Positions 1 to 8,191 of a DNA stretch of 53,605 nucleotides are shown piece by piece (within the stretch, counting starts at the first letter, position 1; every line of letters begins with the position of its first letter). The position numbers and the translations under genes were made by a program. This DNA is from Anaerolineales bacterium UBA7227. Its GTDB lineage: Bacteria > Chloroflexota > Anaerolineae > Anaerolineales > Villigracilaceae. The stretch spans positions 1 through 53,605 of the forward strand of contig DKTP01000032.1 of the NCBI GenBank assembly GCA_002473085.1, written 5' to 3'. The notes beneath the pieces are model-generated. The model had not been told where the DNA came from. It did not search any database and saw only the letters and a program-made list of their open reading frames with translations.

Positions 1-23
1 GACGGAGTTGCTCCGATTTTTCT

Positions 24-235
24 TTCCCCTTTTCTCTACCGTACATGGCAGGAATCGTTGGGCTTTTTTATCGCGAATGGCGCGAATAACGCGAATTTCT
101 CGGCTGAAAAAACAAAATTTCGCGTCACACCTGTCCTTGCGGGCGGGGCAAGGGTTCGCCCACACTTGCGCCTGGCGCAAGTGCAGGTGTTCGCGGCATT
201 CGCGATGGGGCTTGTACGGTAGAGAATTCCCCTTT
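24..235. mobile_element. MITE-like element with 14-bp terminal inverted repeats and flanking direct repeat
   Basis: Bases 32-45 (TTCTCTACCGTACA) are the exact reverse complement of bases 213-226. The sequence TTCCCCTT lies directly outside both ends (24-31 and 227-234), as expected for a target-site duplication; it can be read as 9 bp if one T is shared. The roughly 195-bp interior has no credible gene but is rich in hairpins, including a perfect 10-bp-arm palindrome at 163-183 centred on one T. It looks like a non-autonomous transposable element. No transposase is present in the window. Confidence 0.6.
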
Positions 236-378
236 GCAATTATTTCTTAAGTACACAGATTACACAGATTTCACAGATTTCACAGAAAAGTCAAAAAATC
301 CGTGTTTGTCCGTGCAATCCATGTCTCCAAAGAATGAAAACGTGATTGATGAAATGCTCTCTTAAACGAGACTCCGAA
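227..378. other. Intergenic region with degenerate acagatt repeats
   Basis: No gene seen. Bases 252-285 contain repeated units of the type ACAGATT, followed by a partly complementary stretch around 297-325 (CCGTGTTTGTCCGTG). This resembles the other low-complexity imperfect palindromes scattered through the window. The M1 peptidase gene on the minus strand ends at 379. Confidence 0.4.
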
Positions 379-1950
379 TCAGCGCTGGGTTTGGAAATAC
401 GCCGCGATCAGATCGGAGATGTCCTTCGACGTGTGCAGGCGGAGGATGCGGAAGAAATCGTCCGCGGTGGCGCGGCGGTGAGACATCTGTCCCGCGTAGT
501 CTTTGAGGAAAGCGTAGAAGGCCTGGTCGCCGATGCGGACGCGCAGGTCTTCGAGGAAGAGCGCGCCGTTGCGATAGACCCCGTTGACGTAGGCGTCGAA
601 GGAAGCGGGCTGGTAGATCGTCATGTCCACGTAGCCGTACGGCTTGAAGTAATTGACGCGCCATTGCCACCACCAATTTACGATTCCTGGATTGGTGTAT
701 TCAAAGAAGATGCGCTCGCTGTAAACCGACAGCGCTTCGTCGAGCCAGGGTTCCATCGCCTGGTCGCTGCCGACGAGTCCAAACCACCAGTTGTGCGTCA
801 TCTCGTGCATCCCCAGCACCACCAGATCGTTCTGCGATGTCCCGTCGTAGTCGGCGTAAAACGCGCTGCTCAAAAACGCCAGGCCGTCGTACTCCTGTCC
901 GTCGTTGTAGTCCGACTCGATCACGTTGATGACGGGATAGGGGTACGGCGCGAAGAGCGGATCGAACAGACCGACTACCTGCGTGGCGAGGTAGGATAGC
1001 TTCGCCCCCGCGTTTTCGTGTCCCGCGAAATAATACGAACGCGTCGTCACAGACCGAACGGCGGACTCGGTCACGAGGTAGTCGCGGCTCATCGAGAGGG
1101 CGAACGTGCGCGCGCCGTCGAGACGGTACCGCGTCCACTCGCCGTTGGACTCGGCCAGCGCGGGCGCGGCCACGACGGGCGCGGAGGCCGCGTCCGTGAA
1201 GCGGAGGTTCACTTCGAAATCCGCCGAATCGTAGACGAGATGCTCGCCCCACGGCATGAAGTCGTGCAGGACCCATCCGCTGGCCGCGTCGTACGGGACA
1301 ACGAAGGGATACCAGTCCGTGAGGTTGGTCTGGTAGGAAAGCCAGCCGAAGGTGTTGCCCTTCTGCTTGACGGGGACGTTGAGCTCGTATTGGATGACGA
1401 GGTTGGCCTGTCCGTTGGGCGGGAGAGGCGGGGAGAGCGGGATCGTCAGGCGGTGCGCCGCGAGCGCGTAATTGGTCACTGGCGCGCCGTTGACGGAAAT
1501 GGAAGCGAGAAGGAACGCGTTGTTGTACAGCATCGGCTCAACGGCGAGGACGAGTTCGTTCAACGTGACGCCCGTCTGATTCGGATAGGAGATGCCCTCG
1601 TCCACGGAGACGTGATGGTTGTCGTAGTCAACGGTGGCGTAGAGGACGTAAAACGGACGCGTGAGCGAGGAGGCGGGCTGCGGGGTGACGAGCGGCTCAC
1701 GCGTCGGGACGAAGGGAGTCGCCGTCGGCGCGGGCGGAGGCGTCTCGGAGGGTAGAATCGGCTCGGTCGCAGTGGCCGCTTCGAGCGGAGTCGGAATCGC
1801 CGCGTTCGGGTCGCGCGTCACGATGATGAACGGGGCGCTGTACGGCGCGGTGGGAGTCGCAGGGGAGGCGGAAGTCGAGCAGGCGGAAAGCAGAAGGCAG
1901 AAGGCGGCGAGCAGAAGGCGCGGGGGGCGCGCGCGTTGACTTGTGTGCAT
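379..1950 (-). CDS. M1-family-like zinc metallopeptidase, lipoprotein
   Basis: The 523-residue protein begins with a lipoprotein signal peptide whose lipobox LSAC places the modified cysteine at residue 24. A Pro/Thr-rich spacer follows to about residue 95, then an aminopeptidase-N-like beta domain and a thermolysin-like domain. The gluzincin motif HEMTH is at residues 382-386, and the third zinc ligand is E405 in WLDEA, exactly 19 residues after the second His as in M1 peptidases. It is probably anchored on the outer face of the membrane and cleaves peptides, but the substrate is unknown. It starts 6 nt after the end of the paralogous gene at 1957-3546, so the two are probably cotranscribed. 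The signal-peptide coding region contains cagaaggcag-type repeats. Confidence 0.85.
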   Translation of the reverse strand: MHTSQRARPPRLLLAAFCLLLSACSTSASPATPTAPYSAPFIIVTRDPNAAIPTPLEAATATEPILPSETPPPAPTATPFVPTREPLVTPQPASSLTRPFYVLYATVDYDNHHVSVDEGISYPNQTGVTLNELVLAVEPMLYNNAFLLASISVNGAPVTNYALAAHRLTIPLSPPLPPNGQANLVIQYELNVPVKQKGNTFGWLSYQTNLTDWYPFVVPYDAASGWVLHDFMPWGEHLVYDSADFEVNLRFTDAASAPVVAAPALAESNGEWTRYRLDGARTFALSMSRDYLVTESAVRSVTTRSYYFAGHENAGAKLSYLATQVVGLFDPLFAPYPYPVINVIESDYNDGQEYDGLAFLSSAFYADYDGTSQNDLVVLGMHEMTHNWWFGLVGSDQAMEPWLDEALSVYSERIFFEYTNPGIVNWWWQWRVNYFKPYGYVDMTIYQPASFDAYVNGVYRNGALFLEDLRVRIGDQAFYAFLKDYAGQMSHRRATADDFFRILRLHTSKDISDLIAAYFQTQR

Positions 1951-1956
1951 GTTTGC

Positions 1957-3546
1957 TCAATGCGGATTTTGGAAATATTGCGCGATGAGGTCGGAGAGGT
2001 CCGCGCTGGTGTGTTCGCGCAGGATGCGGAAGAAATCGTCGGTGGTCGCGATCTTGCCGCGCATCTGGGCGAGGTAATCCTGCAGGAAGGCGAAGAAGGC
2101 CTCGTCGCGGATGCGCGCGCGGAGGTCCTGCAAAAAGTGCGCGCCGTTGAGATAGACTTTGTTCCAGTATGGACGCTGGCCCTCGCCCTCGTAAATGCGC
2201 GCGTCCACCTGGTTGAGCGGCTTGTACGGGTCGAAGCGATAAATCCACCACCAGTCCTTGAGCGCGTCGGGTTGGACGGTTTCATAATAGACGATCTCGC
2301 TGTACGTGGCGAGCGCCTCGTCGAGCCACGGCTCAAATCCCTGATCGTTGCCGACCTGCTCGAACCACCATTGATGCGCGGTCTCATGGACGGACACCGC
2401 CGTGAGATGATTCTTCAACGTGCCGTCGTAATTATTGTAAATGCCCTTGCTGTGATAATACAGCGCGGAATATTCCATCCCGTCGTTGAAGTCGCCCTGC
2501 ACCACCGAAAGCGTCTTGTGGATGTACGACCCGAAGCGCTGGCTGTAAATCTCGAACGACTGCGCGGTGGCGTTCAGGACGGCGGCCGCGGCGGTCTCGT
2601 AGGGCGGGAAATAATAACTGTAGATGACGACGTCGCCGACGGTCTTCGTCAGGACGCGGTATTCGGGCGCGAACGACAGGGCGAAGTTCCGCCCCGCTTC
2701 CAACCTGAACCTTCGGCTGGCCGCGCCGTCCGACGCGACCTCCTCCCCGCTCGCCGCGATCACGGGATTCGACCCATCGGTGAACTCGACGCGCACGTCG
2801 AAGTCCGCCGCCTCGAAGGTGAGATGCTCGCCGTAATACCAGGGATTGTGCAACACCCAGCCCTTGCCCGTCACGTACGGGACGATGAACGGATACCAGT
2901 CCACGAGGTTGACCTGCTGCGCGGTGTAGCCGTAGATCTGCGAGCAGAGACTGGTCTCGTCGCTGAAATTACCGACGACGGGCAGGATCAGCCCGAAGTT
3001 GATCTGCACCGTCGCCTGTCCGTTGGGCGGAAGCGGCTGCGGGAGCGGGACTTCCAAACGATGGCGGATGTACGCCTGAACGTTTTGGTAGTCGAAGACG
3101 TAATCGGAAATCGGCGATTGGTTGATTGAAACGCTGTTGAGCGTGAAACTCTGAGAGCAGGTCGCTTCGACGCCGAAGACGAGACTGGTCAACGTGTCCG
3201 CGCTGTTGTTGACATAGACGATGGTCTCATCCACGATGGCGGTCTTGTTGGCGTAGTTGAACTGCACGTCCAGCGCGTATTGCGGGCGAATGTTCTGTGG
3301 AGGAGGCGTCGAGGAAGGTGTTGGAGTGTCGAGTGTCGGGGTGACGGGTGGCGGAGTGACGGGTGACGAGGCGACGGGTGGCGGAGTGATGGGTGGCGCG
3401 GGGGAGGGAGAGCAGGCCGCGAGCAGGAGGCAGAAGGCGAAAAGCAGGAGGCGAGAAGCAGAGGGCGGAAGACGGAAGGCAGAAGGCAGAAGACGGAAGG
3501 CAGAAGGCAGAAGGCGGGAGGCAGAAGACGGATTGCGTTTGAGCAT
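1957..3546 (-). CDS. M1-family-like zinc metallopeptidase, lipoprotein (paralogue)
   Basis: This 529-residue paralogue of the next gene carries HETAH at residues 387-391 and the zinc ligand E410 in WLDEA. Its lipobox LLAAC puts the lipidated cysteine at residue 45, so the signal region is unusually long. The extra length comes from tandem copies of an RLLPSAF-like unit encoded by gaaggcagaag repeats (about 3415-3535). A Pro/Thr linker of PPPVTP units follows the cysteine. A TAAAAT hexamer (minus strand, 3558-3553) lies only 6 nt before the ATG, so the mRNA may be leaderless. It is probably the first gene of a two-gene operon. An alternative downstream start inside the repeated signal region cannot be excluded. 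Confidence 0.83.
   Translation of the reverse strand: MLKRNPSSASRLLPSAFRLLPSAFRLPPSASRLLLFAFCLLLAACSPSPAPPITPPPVASSPVTPPPVTPTLDTPTPSSTPPPQNIRPQYALDVQFNYANKTAIVDETIVYVNNSADTLTSLVFGVEATCSQSFTLNSVSINQSPISDYVFDYQNVQAYIRHRLEVPLPQPLPPNGQATVQINFGLILPVVGNFSDETSLCSQIYGYTAQQVNLVDWYPFIVPYVTGKGWVLHNPWYYGEHLTFEAADFDVRVEFTDGSNPVIAASGEEVASDGAASRRFRLEAGRNFALSFAPEYRVLTKTVGDVVIYSYYFPPYETAAAAVLNATAQSFEIYSQRFGSYIHKTLSVVQGDFNDGMEYSALYYHSKGIYNNYDGTLKNHLTAVSVHETAHQWWFEQVGNDQGFEPWLDEALATYSEIVYYETVQPDALKDWWWIYRFDPYKPLNQVDARIYEGEGQRPYWNKVYLNGAHFLQDLRARIRDEAFFAFLQDYLAQMRGKIATTDDFFRILREHTSADLSDLIAQYFQNPH
3409..3540. repeat. Low-complexity gcagaaggc-type tandem tract inside a signal-peptide coding region
   Basis: Degenerate tandem units of the form GCAGAAGGC/GGAAGACG run through the start of the second M1 gene, and a shorter tract of the same kind lies at about 1875-1925. 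On the minus strand they encode repeated hydrophobic RLLPSAF-like peptides that function as signal-peptide residues. Confidence 0.7.
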
Positions 3547-3909
3547 GGGGATATTTTACCTGTTTCGGGGAAAGAAGGCTAAAGGGCAAATCTTTTTCGG
3601 TTTGGTTATGCTATACTTTTACCTGAGAAGCAGGAGACTTGCCAATGACCACAACCCAGGCAGGTCTCAAACTCCGACCAGCGGATATTAAACGGACACC
3701 TGCGCCGACCGCAGGTCGGTGTAAGCGGATTCCCCCGCCCTCAGACTCATCCGCTTTGCGAAGCATCCGCTGGTTACCCAGCCATCCTTCCATCAAGCAA
3801 ATCAAGGCACAGACAATGCGCGACCCAGCCTACCTCCTCGCAGAAAAGAATATCGAGGAAGCAGTAACTCAATTGGCGGTAAAATACCAGTAACAGAAGG
3901 AGCAACTCA
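3547..3909. repeat. Intergenic region with palindromic repeat R1
   Basis: A possible -10 box TATACT is at 3612-3617. From about 3674 the region contains a repeat bounded by CCAGCGGAT (678-686) and its reverse complement (3765-3773), with an inner hairpin ACACCTGCG/CGCAGGTCGGTGT at about 3696-3722. A conserved tail (about 3782-3846, including CATCAAGCAAATCAAGG) follows. The same arrangement recurs at 4478-4635. Bases 3643-3662 also resemble the start of the antitoxin gene at 3910, as though an older copy had been interrupted. No gene is called here. Confidence 0.6.
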
Positions 3910-4116
3910 ATGACCACAGCCCAAGCCACCGCAGAAGTGTTTTGGACCGCTTTCAAAGTTCTTCCTGCCGAAGAAAAACGCGCCGTGTTGCAATATATCA
4001 TTCTCGACGAAAATCTTCGCCGCGACCTGATGGACTTGTCCATCATTGAAGAGCGCCGCAAAGAACCTGGACGTCCTTTGCGTGAGTACTTGAAGGAAAA
4101 GGCGAAGAAGCAATGA
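3910..4116 (+). CDS. Probable antitoxin of a RelE/ParE-type module (module 1)
   Basis: The 68-residue acidic/basic protein has no motif I can name. It is called an antitoxin because it is small, lies directly upstream of a RelE-like toxin gene and overlaps it by 4 nt (ATGA), the typical arrangement of type II toxin-antitoxin pairs. An AAGGAG ribosome binding site at 3897-3902 supports the start. The C-terminus is strongly charged (KEPGRPLREYLKEKAKKQ), as expected for an antitoxin tail that wraps its toxin. By family behaviour it would neutralise the toxin and repress the operon. Confidence 0.65.
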   Translation: MTTAQATAEVFWTAFKVLPAEEKRAVLQYIILDENLRRDLMDLSIIEERRKEPGRPLREYLKEKAKKQ

Positions 4117-4367
4117 CCTATCAGGTCATCCTCCAACGTCCCGCCGAGAAAGAATTGGACGCGCTCGAAGCGTCCGTTCACAAGCGCATTGTGACGCGTT
4201 TGCTGGCGCTGGAGGAGAATCCCCGTCCAACAGGAGTGAAGAAACTACAAGGACAGGAAAGTTATCGTTTGCGCGTGGGGGACTATCGAGTTTTGTACAC
4301 CATTGACGACAAAACAAAAAAAGTATTCATCATGGCGATTGGACATCGCCGCGAAGTGTATCGTTGA
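4113..4367 (+). CDS. RelE/ParE-superfamily toxin (module 1)
   Basis: The 84-residue protein has the RelE fold signature: N-terminal YQVILQRPAEKELDAL, then a central LQGQESYRLRVGDYRVLYTID strand pair and a C-terminal VFIMAIGHRREVYR. The arrangement R-x-R-x-GDYRVLY followed by GHRxEVY is typical of RelE/mRNA-interferase toxins that cleave mRNA in the ribosome. The conserved basic residues and C-terminal His/Arg/Tyr are present, so it is probably active. It is translationally coupled to the preceding gene by ATGA overlap. Confidence 0.85.
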   Translation: MTYQVILQRPAEKELDALEASVHKRIVTRLLALEENPRPTGVKKLQGQESYRLRVGDYRVLYTIDDKTKKVFIMAIGHRREVYR

Positions 4368-4671
4368 AATTATGAACGCCAACCATCCACGAATTCAGAC
4401 CACGAATATCCGAACGCGCGCCGTCCCCATTCGAGTATTCGTTTCCCCATTCGTGGACGGTCTTCTCCCCACCAAACCGACCAGCGGATTTTAAGCGGAT
4501 AAACGGATTCCCCCGCCCGCCGATTCCTCCATCCGCTAATCCGCTCCCCATTCGCTGGTCGCCCTCCCATCCTTCCATCAAGCAAATCAAGGTACAGACA
4601 ATGCGCGACCCAGCCTGTCTCGAAGCAGAAAAGAATATGCTATACTGTCGCTTGCAGCAAGGAGTTTTTTT
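4368..4671. repeat. Intergenic region with palindromic repeat R2
   Basis: CGACCAGCG at 4478-4486 is the reverse complement of 4553-4561, and the interior contains AGCGGAT/ATCCGCT units, so the whole 84-bp block is an imperfect palindrome. A tail at about 4568-4635 is nearly identical to that after R1 (3782-3846). A second inverted pair, CCACGAAT at about 4386-4393 and ATTCGTGG at 4449-4456, lies just before it. A -10-like TATACT (about 4639-4645) precedes antitoxin 2. No gene is called. Confidence 0.6.
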
Positions 4672-4869
4672 ATGACTATCGCCGAAATCGAACAGGCCAT
4701 TGCCCAATTATCGCCCAAGGACTTTGAGCGTTTACGAGAGTGGTTCGAAGAATTTGCGGCCCTGCAATGGAACAAGCAAATCGAACGCGACGCGAAGACT
4801 GGTAAATTAGATAAGATTGCAGAACAGGCTCTCAATGATTATCACGCGGGCAAAGCCAGGGAACTATGA
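4672..4869 (+). CDS. Probable antitoxin of a RelE-like module (module 2)
   Basis: The 65-residue protein starts MTIAEIEQAIAQLSPKDFER and ends with a charged helix. The same style of N-terminus (an SPKDFERLREWFEEF-type helix) is common in antitoxins paired with RelE-like toxins. AAGGAG at about 4658-4663 gives a good ribosome binding site with 7-8 nt spacing. It overlaps the toxin gene by 4 nt (ATGA). It shares little sequence with antitoxin 1, so this is a different module rather than a simple duplication. Confidence 0.7.
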   Translation: MTIAEIEQAIAQLSPKDFERLREWFEEFAALQWNKQIERDAKTGKLDKIAEQALNDYHAGKAREL

Positions 4870-5120
4870 GGCATTTCGCCAGCCCGTCGTTTTGGGAACT
4901 GTATGGCAAACTGCCTCCTGAAATTCAGGAGGCGGCGGATAAAAACTTTGAACTTCTCAAAGTCAATCCAAAACATCCGTCGCTGCACTTTAAGAAGGTT
5001 GGAAGGTATTGGTCAGTTCGGGTAGGAAAGAAATACCGAGCTATTGGGACGGAAGTGGAGGAGGGATTTCTATGGTTCTGGATCGGCGCTCACTCCGAAT
5101 ATGACAAGATGATCGGATAA
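4866..5120 (+). CDS. RelE-like toxin (module 2)
   Basis: The 84-residue protein has the compact layout of RelE/HigB-like toxins: SFWELYGKLPPEIQEAADKN as the N-terminal helices, then HPSLHFKKVGRYWSVRVGKKYRAIG, and a C-terminal WFWIGAHSEYDKMIG. The pattern HPSL-H-F-K followed by W-S-x-R-x-x-x-x-YRA and a final W-x-G-x-H-x-x-YD is recognisable in many plasmid-like TA toxins. It is coupled to the antitoxin by ATGA overlap. The catalytic residues cannot be assigned from sequence alone. Confidence 0.8.
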   Translation: MRHFASPSFWELYGKLPPEIQEAADKNFELLKVNPKHPSLHFKKVGRYWSVRVGKKYRAIGTEVEEGFLWFWIGAHSEYDKMIG

Positions 5121-5124
5121 ATTC

Positions 5125-5160
5125 AAATCGTCCTGGATAAACGCAGGGCGATTTTCTTTT
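5125..5160. terminator. Rho-independent terminator between convergent genes
   Basis: AAATCGTCCTG (5125-5135) pairs with CAGGGCGATTT (5144-5154) with one wobble, followed by TCTTTT. It sits between toxin 2 (plus) and mutS2 (minus). Confidence 0.7.
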
Positions 5161-5163
5161 ACC

Positions 5164-7662
5164 CTATTCCCCCATCAGCGCGATCGTCACGCCTTCGCCG
5201 CCCTCGTTGGACTGGGCCTCCTCGAACGAGCGCACGTACGAATGTCCGCGCAGGGCGGCGCGCACGGCGGCGCGCAGTTTCCCCGTCCCCTTGCCGTGGA
5301 CGATCCGCACGAACGGCAGCCCCGCGAGATACGCCTTTTCGAGATAACTCTCCAGCCTCTCCAGCGCGTCGTCCACCATCATGCCGCGCAGGTTGACCTC
5401 CAGGCCGGGGGAAGTGACGGGTGACGGGGGGCGGGTGACGGGGGACGATTTCCGTACTGCGTGCTGCGTATTGCGCAAAGGCTGATCGCTGATCACTGAT
5501 GACTGATGACTGATACGCTCCAAGTCAACGAGACGCGCCCGCACGCGCAGACTCCCGATCTGGACTTCCGCATCCGACTCACCCAAAGCGGTCACCACGC
5601 CTTCGGCATTCAACGTCCCCACGCGGACGCGCTCGCCCAGACGAATTGGAGATTGGAGATTCGAGATTTCCGATTGCGCCTCGACCTTCGACCTTTGACG
5701 TTCAACGGGAGCCTGCGCCTTCTCCTCCATCGCTTCCACTTTTTCTTCCAGCGACTTGAGCGCTTCGAGCGGTTGACGCGCCTTCCGCAACTGTGACTTC
5801 AGCGAGTCGATGTTTCTTTTTAGCACAGCCACTTCCAACTCACCCTCGGCGCGGGCTTTGGCAAGGACCTCGCGGCGTTCGTCCTCCATCTGGTCGAGTC
5901 TGGTTTCGAGCTCTTTCGTCTTCGCTTCGAGTTTGGCGCGCGCCTTCTCCATCTTTTCGCGTTCGCGGGAGGCACGGTTGCGTTCCTTGCGGATGTCGTC
6001 GAGCAGTTTGTCGGCGCGGAGGTCTTCGGGGGAGACTTCGCTCCGGGCGGCCGCGACAATTTCGGGGTCCAGGCCGAGGCGGGAGGCGATGGCGATGGCG
6101 TTGGAGCGGCCGGGGAGTCCGATCGTCAGTTGGTAGGTCGGGCGGAGAGTCTTCACGTCGAATTCCACCGAGGCGTTGACCACGCCCTCCGCGGCGTGCG
6201 CGAATTGTTTCAGTTCGGGGTGATGCGTGGTGACCAGGGTCGTCGCGCCGCGTTCGAGCAGCCGGGCCAGGATGGCGCGCGCCAGGGCCGCGCCCTCCTG
6301 CGGGTCGGTGCCTGCGCCGAGTTCGTCGAGGACGACAAGCGAGCGGTGGTCGGCTTTTTTCAAAACGTTGATGATGTTGGTGATGTGGCCGCTGAAGGTG
6401 CTGAGCGATTGCTGGATGGACTGCTCGTCGCCGATGTCGGCGTAGACCGCCTTGAAGAGACTCAACTCCGAGCCGCTCTGCGCGGGGATGTGGAGTCCGC
6501 TTTGCGCCATGAGGACGATGAGCCCGACGGTTTTCAGCGCGACGGTTTTTCCGCCCGTGTTGGGACCCGTGATGACGACGGCATGTTTGCCCTCGGGTAT
6601 GTCGAAGTCAATCGCGACGACGGCGGTTGGATCGAGGAGGGGATGGCGAGCATGAAAGAGACGGAGGACGGGAGACGGATGACGAGATTGGTCGGTCCTC
6701 GATCCTCGGTCCTCGGTCTGCATGAAGATCGGCTCGCTCGCGTGAATCTCCTCCGCGTATTTCGCTTTGGCGAAGGCGAGGTCGAGCAGCGCGAGGGACT
6801 CCACGCCCCAGATGATCTCGTCTCCGTGTTCGGCGACGAGGCGCGAGAGTTCGGCCAGGATGCGGCGTTCCTCGTCGCGTTCCTGCAACTCCAGTTCGCG
6901 CAATTCGTTGTTCGCCTCCACCACGTTGAGCGGTTCGACGAAGAGCGTCGCGCCGCTGGAACTTTGGTCGTGGACGATGGCCTTGATCTTGCCCTTGTTC
7001 TCGGCGCGCAGGGGGACGACGTAGCGTCCGTCGCGCTGGGTGATGAGATTTTCCTGCAACAGCGGCGCGGTGCGCGGGTCGGTGAGATAGCGCTGGAGGC
7101 GCGTCATCAGGCGGTCGTGCGCGACGCGGATCTCGCGGCGGAGCGAAGCGAGTTTGGGCGAGGCGGAATCCAGGACCTCGCCGCGCTCGGACAGAGTCCG
7201 CGAGATGGCGTCCACCAGTCCGTGCGTGTCGGGCAGGCCGCGGGCGATTTCAGAAAGATGAGGATACGAATGTTCTTTGACGGAGGTCGCGCCGCGTTTG
7301 GTCGGTTTGGATTCGGCGGCTTCGTCCCGTTCGATCCTGCCCACCCCAAACGTCTTCCGCAGCTCGCGCGCCGAGATGAGCGTGGACTTGACGTCGAGCA
7401 TCCCCTGCGGGTCAATCACGCCGCCGCGCCGCGCCAACTCCACCGAGGGACGCACATCGTGCGCGCCGCCCACCGACGCCCCGCTGACGGAGAGCAGCAG
7501 CCGCGCTTCGGTCGTCTCGGCGAGGAGACGCTGGATCTCTTCGAGGCGGGTGGACGGCTGCAACTTGCGCGCCAATTCCACCGAAGCGGAGAACGCGCAG
7601 TTTGCCGCGAGGCGGTCGAGGATCTTGGGATATTCGAGGACGGAGAGGGTCTTGGTGTCCAT
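5164..7662 (-). CDS. mutS2: Endonuclease MutS2
   Basis: The 832-residue protein has the MutS2 architecture: N-terminal core and clamp helices, an ABC-type ATPase with Walker A GPNTGGKT at residues 366-373 and Walker B VVLDELGAGTDP at about 443-454, a charged coiled coil at about 540-650, and a C-terminal Smr nuclease domain from about 753 containing HGKGTGKLR. MutS2 proteins suppress recombination or rescue collided ribosomes. The usual Smr LDLHG motif reads VNLRG here. Three segments look like captured repeats: TEDRGSRTDQSRHPSPV near 316-332, SEISNLQSPI before the last linker, and a 35-residue linker before Smr with VISDQ, RNTQHAVR and SPVT units. TATAAT lies 8 nt upstream of the ATG, suggesting a leaderless mRNA. 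Confidence 0.95.
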   Translation of the reverse strand: MDTKTLSVLEYPKILDRLAANCAFSASVELARKLQPSTRLEEIQRLLAETTEARLLLSVSGASVGGAHDVRPSVELARRGGVIDPQGMLDVKSTLISARELRKTFGVGRIERDEAAESKPTKRGATSVKEHSYPHLSEIARGLPDTHGLVDAISRTLSERGEVLDSASPKLASLRREIRVAHDRLMTRLQRYLTDPRTAPLLQENLITQRDGRYVVPLRAENKGKIKAIVHDQSSSGATLFVEPLNVVEANNELRELELQERDEERRILAELSRLVAEHGDEIIWGVESLALLDLAFAKAKYAEEIHASEPIFMQTEDRGSRTDQSRHPSPVLRLFHARHPLLDPTAVVAIDFDIPEGKHAVVITGPNTGGKTVALKTVGLIVLMAQSGLHIPAQSGSELSLFKAVYADIGDEQSIQQSLSTFSGHITNIINVLKKADHRSLVVLDELGAGTDPQEGAALARAILARLLERGATTLVTTHHPELKQFAHAAEGVVNASVEFDVKTLRPTYQLTIGLPGRSNAIAIASRLGLDPEIVAAARSEVSPEDLRADKLLDDIRKERNRASREREKMEKARAKLEAKTKELETRLDQMEDERREVLAKARAEGELEVAVLKRNIDSLKSQLRKARQPLEALKSLEEKVEAMEEKAQAPVERQRSKVEAQSEISNLQSPIRLGERVRVGTLNAEGVVTALGESDAEVQIGSLRVRARLVDLERISHQSSVISDQPLRNTQHAVRKSSPVTRPPSPVTSPGLEVNLRGMMVDDALERLESYLEKAYLAGLPFVRIVHGKGTGKLRAAVRAALRGHSYVRSFEEAQSNEGGEGVTIALMGE

Positions 7663-7670
7663 GATGGGGA

Positions 7671-7676
7671 ATTATA
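7671..7676 (-). promoter_or_regulatory. -10 box of mutS2, leaderless arrangement
   Basis: TATAAT on the minus strand is separated from the mutS2 ATG (7662) by 8 nt, too short for a Shine-Dalgarno leader. The same layout precedes the oxidoreductase gene that starts at 8176. Confidence 0.55.
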
Positions 7677-7717
7677 AACGAAGGATGAAGGCGGAAGGAT
7701 GAAGGATGAAATTCTTT

Positions 7718-7801
7718 AAACACAAAGGGACACAAAGGAGACAAAGGAAATTCAATTGCGCCTATAGGTTTTCCTTCGTTGCCTTCGCGCCCTTCGTGTT
7801 T
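7718..7801. repeat. Imperfect palindrome (acaaagg / ccttcg type)
   Basis: The stretch AAACACAAAGGGACACAAAGG at the left is matched on the opposite strand by the right end (ccttcgcgcccttcgtgttt) with a few transitions, enclosing CAATTGCGCC. The left flank (7680-7710) is a ggatgaag microrepeat. It lies between two minus-strand genes and looks like an intergenic repeat element, not a gene. Confidence 0.6.
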
Positions 7802-7819
7802 AGGCTCTTTTGCTCTACC

Positions 7820-8176
7820 TTAAGCCGTCAACTCAATTGCAACGGGCAATGCCGTTTTCACCCACTCGCTCAGTTTCCGTCCCTCGCGCCAGCCTTGATA
7901 TTTCCCCGCCAGCAGACGCCGCACACGAGACTCTTCGTCCGCGTCCAGGTCAAAGCGCGCCATCCCCGCGAAGTGACGTTTCCCGATCCGCACCTCCACC
8001 TGCGGCTGGACACGCATGTTCTTCACCCAGTCCGATTTCTCGCCGCCACCCGAGAGCAGGTAGATCGTGTCTCCGTCCATGCCGAACCAGATCTCGATCT
8101 CGTGTGGCTTGCCCGTGACGCGTCCCGTGGTGGCGAGGTAGCAGTAGGATTGGGTGGGGAGGGTTTTGGTGTCCAT
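7820..8176 (-). CDS. Nitroreductase/deazaflavin- or FMN-dependent oxidoreductase family (PPOX-like split barrel)
   Basis: The 118-residue protein reads MDTKTLPTQSYCYLATTGRV followed by TGKPHEIEIWF, LLSGGGEKSDWVKNMRVQPQV and EVRIGKRHFAGMAR. The T-x-GRVTGKPHxIEIWF, LLSGGG and DWVKN signatures match small split-barrel proteins that bind FMN or F420. The natural substrate is unknown. The start at 8176 is chosen because the family begins there and a TATAAT lies 9 nt upstream; the 26 extra codons upstream lack any family similarity. The first seven codons and the -10 region closely resemble those of mutS2. Confidence 0.8.
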   Translation of the reverse strand: MDTKTLPTQSYCYLATTGRVTGKPHEIEIWFGMDGDTIYLLSGGGEKSDWVKNMRVQPQVEVRIGKRHFAGMARFDLDADEESRVRRLLAGKYQGWREGRKLSEWVKTALPVAIELTA

Positions 8177-8185
8177 GGCGGAGGA

Positions 8186-8191
8186 ATTATA
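8186..8191 (-). promoter_or_regulatory. -10 box for the 7820-8176 gene
   Basis: TATAAT on the minus strand ends 9 nt before the ATG. The intervening TTCCTCCGCC lacks a Shine-Dalgarno sequence on the sense strand. Confidence 0.5.

Noticed and set aside
8..250. Open reading frame of 80 codons over the first 250 bases
   Set aside because: It lies across the MITE-like element with terminal repeats and has no coding character or ribosome binding site.
346..999. Long plus-strand open frames opposite the M1 lipoprotein genes (also 1936-3129 and 6130-7677)
   Set aside because: They are antisense shadows of high-GC genes with rich Arg/Val/Asp composition and no motifs.
3639..3893. Open frame of 84 codons upstream of antitoxin 1
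   Set aside because: It is made largely of repeat R1 and its tail; the tail frame diverges in R2, so no conserved protein is supported.
4303..4494. Open frame overlapping the end of toxin 1
   Set aside because: It runs out of the toxin gene into palindromic repeat DNA and shows no family similarity.
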